From DATFXF01 sp035258565 (GTDB lineage: Bacteria > Acidobacteriota > Terriglobia > Acidiferrales > UBA7541), in NCBI GenBank assembly GCA_035258565.1, contig DATFXF010000187.1, forward strand, positions 1-18,348: 18,348 nt of DNA. Direction: 5' to 3'. Position numbers and translations under genes: made by a program. Positions 15,044 through 18,348 of this stretch are shown here, in pieces. Every line of letters begins with the position of its first letter. The first letter of the stretch is position 1. The notes below the pieces were generated by a model that did no database searches, had not been told where the DNA came from, and worked only from the letters and a program-made list of their open reading frames with translations.

Positions 15044-15135
15044 CCCCGCCGTGAAAGGGCTTTGTTAGGCTTAGGTGTCATCGGGGATCGCGACGGATCG
15101 GCCCGCAGAATGGTATCGGGCGAAGGAGGGTGGCT

Positions 15136-16398
15136 ATGGAATTCTCCCGGACGGGTCGCTCAATTCTCGGATCTCCCGTAGTTGCCCTAGCTCTGTGCAC
15201 CATCGCCTGGGCTCCGTCGGGCTGCGGCGGCCGGGGCAAAGCTGGCAATGAAATCCGCATCGGCGTTGTACTACCCACGACCGGCCGTGAGGCTAAGCCC
15301 GGCCAGTATCAGAAGGAAGGCATCGAACTGGCCATTCAGCAAGTCAACCAGAAGGGCGGCATCTTTGTGAAGCGGCTCGACAAGCGCCTGCCGGTGCGGG
15401 AGATTTATTACGACGACGGCTCCGACCAGGCCAAGTCAGCGAGCCTGGTCGAGCGCGCCATGACTGCCGACGGCGTCACTGCGGTGTTGGGCGGTTATTC
15501 GACTGCGCTCGGCGAAGCCGAATCGGTGATGCCCGACCGCTACCAGACACCCTGGATCACCACGGGCGCCGCGGCCACGACGATCTTCAGCCGCGGCTAC
15601 CAATGGGTCTTCGGCATGCTCAGCCCCACCGACCTGCTCGGTTACACCAGTGCGGAATTTCTCGGCTGGCTGGTGGACCAGGGCAAGCTCAAGAAAGGAC
15701 TGAGCATTGCTGAAGCGCTCGAAAACACCGACCATGGCGTGGACTATGGCAACGGCATCAACAAGTGGATTGACGAGCACCCCGGCTACTTCAAGGTGGT
15801 TTTTAGCGAGAAGTTCGATCTCGGCTCACCCGATTTTTCCGGTCTGCTGCAAAAAGTGAAGAACACCCACGCCGACATTTTCCTCGCCGATGCGCACCTC
15901 CAGGACTACATCACCATGCACCGCCAGTACATCCAGAGCGGCATGTACCACCAGATGATCAGTTACGGGGCGCGCGGGCCCGAAGCGGACGCGCGCAAGG
16001 CCATGGGTGCCGCCACGGACTACATCTTCGCCGGCATCTGGTGGTCGAAGAACCTGCCCTACGCACAAGTCAAGCAGTTCGTTGAGGAGTACAAGAATTT
16101 CGCCAAGCACGAAGTGGACTCCTGGTACCCGGCCACCGCCTATGACGCTGTGCGCGCGCTCGTCGCCGCGATCGAAAACGCCGGCAGCCTGGACAAGGTG
16201 GCTATCCGCGATGCCCTCCGAAGGCTGGACATGACAACCTCGCTCCTGCCCGGGCAGGAGCTGCGCTTCGGGCCCAATGGCCAGATGCGCACGCCCTTCG
16301 TCATTGTCCAGAACAAGCCCGGCGGAACCGCGGACATTGTGTACCCAAGAGATTCGGCCAACAGCGAACCCGTCGCGCCCAAGCCACGCAAGAAATAG
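15136..16398 (+). CDS. ABC transporter substrate-binding lipoprotein (branched-chain amino acid type)
   Basis: 420 residues from ATG 15136, selected over the in-frame GTG 15130 because GGAGG ends right at 15129 and gives ideal spacing to the ATG. The N-terminus is a lipoprotein signal with lipobox APSGC, so Cys30 would be lipidated. The mature part is a periplasmic binding protein of the LivJ/LivK type (PF13458): IRIGVVLPTTG, QYQKEGIELAIQQVN, DDGSDQAKSASLVERAM, AVLGGYST, TPWITTGAAA, and the C-terminal YPATAYDAVRALVAAIENAGS. The adjacent LivH and LivM permease genes support import by an ABC transporter. Family members bind branched-chain amino acids, other amino acids, amides, urea or aromatic acids; the substrate cannot be assigned here. 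The Lys/Arg-rich C-terminal tail (PKPRKK) is unremarkable. A 173-base gap with repeat sequence separates it from livH. Confidence 0.9.
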   Translation: MEFSRTGRSILGSPVVALALCTIAWAPSGCGGRGKAGNEIRIGVVLPTTGREAKPGQYQKEGIELAIQQVNQKGGIFVKRLDKRLPVREIYYDDGSDQAKSASLVERAMTADGVTAVLGGYSTALGEAESVMPDRYQTPWITTGAAATTIFSRGYQWVFGMLSPTDLLGYTSAEFLGWLVDQGKLKKGLSIAEALENTDHGVDYGNGINKWIDEHPGYFKVVFSEKFDLGSPDFSGLLQKVKNTHADIFLADAHLQDYITMHRQYIQSGMYHQMISYGARGPEADARKAMGAATDYIFAGIWWSKNLPYAQVKQFVEEYKNFAKHEVDSWYPATAYDAVRALVAAIENAGSLDKVAIRDALRRLDMTTSLLPGQELRFGPNGQMRTPFVIVQNKPGGTADIVYPRDSANSEPVAPKPRKK

Positions 16399-16435
16399 TT
16401 GCGCGCGATGGTCACCCCAGACCTCGTTCATTGTT

Positions 16436-16560
16436 GTCATTTCGAGGCGCGGCACCCTGCCACTGCGGCCGGGCAATCTCTCCCCGCGGTCGGCGGACTT
16501 GGCGAGATTCCTCGGCCCGAAAGAATTGTGCCTTGCGTGCGCTCAGCGCCCCTACCTAGA
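16436..16560 (+). repeat. repeat element inside the liv-type operon
   Basis: GTCATTTCGAGGCGCGGC (16436-16453) faces an inverted half GGCGAGATTCCTCGGCC (16501-16517). Downstream, GCTCAGCGCCCCTACCTAGA (16541-16560) matches 18 of 21 aligned positions of 10571-10591. The right end abuts the livH ribosome-binding site (GAAGGG, 16559-16564). The halves recur at 9163, 10607 and 11502. Confidence 0.55.
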
Positions 16561-16571
16561 AGGGCGTTGAA

Positions 16572-17465
16572 ATGACCGCGATTGATTTTCTCAACCTGCT
16601 AATCGCGGCCGTGCTGCTGGCGGGCACGTACGCGGCCATGTCCGTGGGCATGACCATAATCTATGGCGTGATGAAAATCGTGAACCTGGCGCATGCCGGG
16701 TTCATGATGCTTGGTGCCTACTTCGTCTTCGAGCTCTACGAGCGAGCAGGGGTCGACCCGCTCGTCGGCGCGCTGCTGGCCTTCCCCGCCTTTTTTCTTG
16801 CGGGGATGCTTGTGCACTTGCTGCTGGTGCGTTGGATACCCATCTCCGACCAGCCGACGCTCACTTCCCTGCTGCTGATGTTCGGCCTTTGGCTGGTGCT
16901 GCAAAATATCGGCTACCTGGTCTGGGGCAGCGCCGACCGCTCGATCCTGACGCCGCGTACGTTCGAGAGCCTGCATCTCGGGCCCATCTACATCCCGATG
17001 GTGCAGTTGCTGGTGTTTCTCGCGGCGGTGACCTCACTTCTTGTCCTCGAGTTCGCGCTGCACAGGACCTGGTACGGCCGCTCGGTGCGGGCGCTGATCC
17101 AGAACCGCTACGCCGGGCGCATTGTCGGCATCAACGTCGAGCGCACCGCGCGTCTCACCTTCGGCGTGGGCATCGGCTTCGCTGGAGCCGCGGGTGGCTT
17201 GCTCGCGATGCTCTATTCTTTCAGTCCAGACTTCGGTCGGGCATTTCTCCTGCGCGCGTTTGTGATCATCGTGCTCGGCGGGCTGGAATCATTTTCCGGA
17301 GTGGCCATCGGTGCGCTGATTCTGGCGCTGGTCGAGACATTCAGCATTCTCGTCCTGCCGGCAGGCTACCAGCCCGCCATCGCGTTCACCCTGCTCGTTG
17401 TGGCGCTGATTGTGCTGCCTGGCGGCATCGCCAGCCAGTTTGAGAAAAGGCAGCACCTGGCATGA
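16572..17465 (+). CDS. livH: branched-chain amino acid-type ABC permease LivH
   Basis: 297 residues, a usual LivH length, with about eight membrane helices. Family landmarks (PF02653) are AMSVGMTIIYGVMKIVNLAHAG near the N-terminus (split as MTIIYGVMKIVNLAHAGFMM), VRALIQNRYAGRIVGINVERT in the coupling loop toward the ATPase, and the conserved LGGLESFSGVAIGAL close to the C-terminus. It forms the inner-membrane channel as a heterodimer with LivM. ATG 16572 has GAAGGG seven bases upstream. Its TGA overlaps the LivM ATG by four bases (ATGA, 17462-17465), a standard translational coupling. The substrate-binding gene lies 173 bases upstream. Symbol use rests on family membership; substrate specificity is not implied. 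Confidence 0.92.
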   Translation: MTAIDFLNLLIAAVLLAGTYAAMSVGMTIIYGVMKIVNLAHAGFMMLGAYFVFELYERAGVDPLVGALLAFPAFFLAGMLVHLLLVRWIPISDQPTLTSLLLMFGLWLVLQNIGYLVWGSADRSILTPRTFESLHLGPIYIPMVQLLVFLAAVTSLLVLEFALHRTWYGRSVRALIQNRYAGRIVGINVERTARLTFGVGIGFAGAAGGLLAMLYSFSPDFGRAFLLRAFVIIVLGGLESFSGVAIGALILALVETFSILVLPAGYQPAIAFTLLVVALIVLPGGIASQFEKRQHLA

Positions 17466-18348
17466 GCGCTGCCGGCCATTCTGTCCCCCGCTGGAGGAGC
17501 GCGGCGGTGCCTCTTGCGCTGCTCGTTGCCCTGATGGTGCTGCCGTGGCTCGGCCTCGGCCCCAACATCACGCGTCTGTTCTTCTTCACTTTCGTATGGA
17601 TCACCACGAGCGTGGCGTGGAACCTGCTCGGCGGCTTCGCGGGACAAGTGTCCTTCGGCTTCGCCGTCTTCTACGGCCTCGGTGCGTATACCGCCGCGCT
17701 GGCCATCAACGCAGGCGTCCATCCCTTCCTCGCCTTCTCGGGCGCGGGTGCCATGGCAGCGGGCGCCTCGCTGCTGATCGGCCTTCCGACCTTTCGCCTG
17801 CGCGGGCCATACTTTGCCATCGCCACGATCGGCGTCTCGGAAGCGGTGCGCGTGGTGATGACGAACCTCGCCTTCACCGGTGGCGCCAGCGGCTACCGCA
17901 TCCTTGAGCGCGGCGCGTTCCACCAGCGCGAGCATTTCTATACCGCGCTCGTGCTCGCCGCGATTGCCGTGCTGGTCTCCTGGGCGCTGCGCCGCTCGGC
18001 CTTTGGCCTCGGCCTACTGGCCATCCGCGAGGACGAGGAGGCCGCGGCCGATAGTGGCGTCAATCCCTTCGCCTCGAAGCTGCTCGTGCACGCGCTGGCC
18101 GCGGCCCTCACCGGCGCAGCAGGAGGCGTCTTTGCGCGCTACGCCGCGTTCATTCACCCACCGGGGGTCTTCGGGTTCCACATGAGCGTCGCCGTGCTAC
18201 TGATGCCCATCATCGGCGGTGTGGGCACGGTCTGGGGACCGGTAGTCGGAGGCGCCGTATACGGCATTGTGCAGGAGGAGCTGATTGCGGCGTTTCCTCA
18301 GTTCCACCTTTTGCTTTATGGGGGCCTGTTGATCTTGATCATTCTGTT
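17462..18348 (+). CDS. livM: branched-chain amino acid-type ABC permease LivM (runs off the window)
   Basis: 295 codons are visible and the frame is open at the right edge, so the 3' end is missing. Landmarks of LivM (PF02653): TTSVAWNLLGGFAGQVSFGF, FYGLGAYTAALA, PTFRLRGPYFAIATIGVSEAVRV, the coupling-loop LLAIREDEEAAADSGVNP, and near the end IIGGVGTVWGPVVGGAVYG. Several hydrophobic helices are evident, and LivM proteins are usually 300 residues or a little more, so only the last part is cut off. It overlaps LivH by four bases and would pair with it in the membrane. ATPase genes (LivG, LivF) are expected downstream but cannot be seen. Confidence 0.92.
   Translation, partial: MSAAGHSVPRWRSAAVPLALLVALMVLPWLGLGPNITRLFFFTFVWITTSVAWNLLGGFAGQVSFGFAVFYGLGAYTAALAINAGVHPFLAFSGAGAMAAGASLLIGLPTFRLRGPYFAIATIGVSEAVRVVMTNLAFTGGASGYRILERGAFHQREHFYTALVLAAIAVLVSWALRRSAFGLGLLAIREDEEAAADSGVNPFASKLLVHALAAALTGAAGGVFARYAAFIHPPGVFGFHMSVAVLLMPIIGGVGTVWGPVVGGAVYGIVQEELIAAFPQFHLLLYGGLLILIIL

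Larger units (their letters stand above)
14806..15135. other. divergent intergenic region between hybrid kinase and importer operon
   Basis: No gene was seen. It contains a TTAATTAA palindrome (14821-14828) just upstream of the kinase start, an inverted GAACAC (14857-14862) / GTGTTC (14887-14892), a tandem decamer (14987-15006), a short inverted repeat GGAAT/ATTCC (15000-15011), and a consensus TATAAT (15038-15043) reading toward the importer. A strong GGAGG (15125-15129) precedes the importer's first gene. Confidence 0.6.

Noticed and set aside
14870..15181. 103-codon plus-strand ORF in the divergent intergenic region
   Set aside because: It runs through the -10 box, the tandem decamer and the start of the binding-protein gene, and has no ribosome site.
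15826..16476. 216-codon minus-strand ORF opposite the substrate-binding protein
   Set aside because: Antisense shadow; the plus frame matches a known family with a lipobox.

Overview
The window is GC-rich, gene-dense bacterial chromosome. The gene mix points to a Gram-negative member of the Acidobacteriota: a TonB-dependent receptor with an N-terminal carboxypeptidase-regulatory-like domain, a TadE/TadE/TadG cassette, a two-repeat PEGA protein, a YceI protein, a Kdo hydroxylase, a phospholipase C-type phosphoesterase and a secreted Gly/Phe-rich protein. This assignment is inferred from family content, not from a marker gene.

Layout, plus strand first. 1-462 has no convincing gene. 463-1826 is a phospholipase C/acid phosphatase-type phosphoesterase gene broken by four frame changes, followed by a perfect 15-bp hairpin. 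2086-3039 is a Kdo hydroxylase (lipopolysaccharide core modification) behind an extended -10 promoter. A 632-bp leader region carries a textbook sigma-54 promoter (3384-3398) and a weaker sigma-70 candidate ahead of three tightly packed pilus-assembly-like genes: two TadE proteins and a TadG-type protein (3672-6099). After another 600-bp gene-free stretch come a compact TonB-dependent receptor (6713-9148) and a secreted protein with a Gly/His-rich N-terminus, a Phe-rich middle and a small folded C-terminus (9349-10440).

Three minus-strand genes follow: a PEGA-domain protein (10638-11261), a YceI protein (11549-12178) and a CHASE-PAS-histidine kinase-receiver hybrid kinase (12358-14805). The kinase is divergent from a branched-chain-amino-acid-type ABC importer: lipoprotein substrate-binding protein (15136-16398), LivH permease (16572-17465) and LivM permease (17462 to the window edge, incomplete). 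The ATPase genes would lie past the right edge.

Most products act in the cell envelope (outer-membrane receptor, LPS modification, periplasmic and secreted proteins, pseudopilins, importer). No phage, insertion sequence, CRISPR array, tRNA or rRNA was seen. The structure not explained by genes includes a degenerate dispersed intergenic repeat family (four loci, one inside the liv operon), the sigma-54 promoter, and a tandem decamer repeat in front of the importer promoter. I did not find a clearly new multi-gene system.
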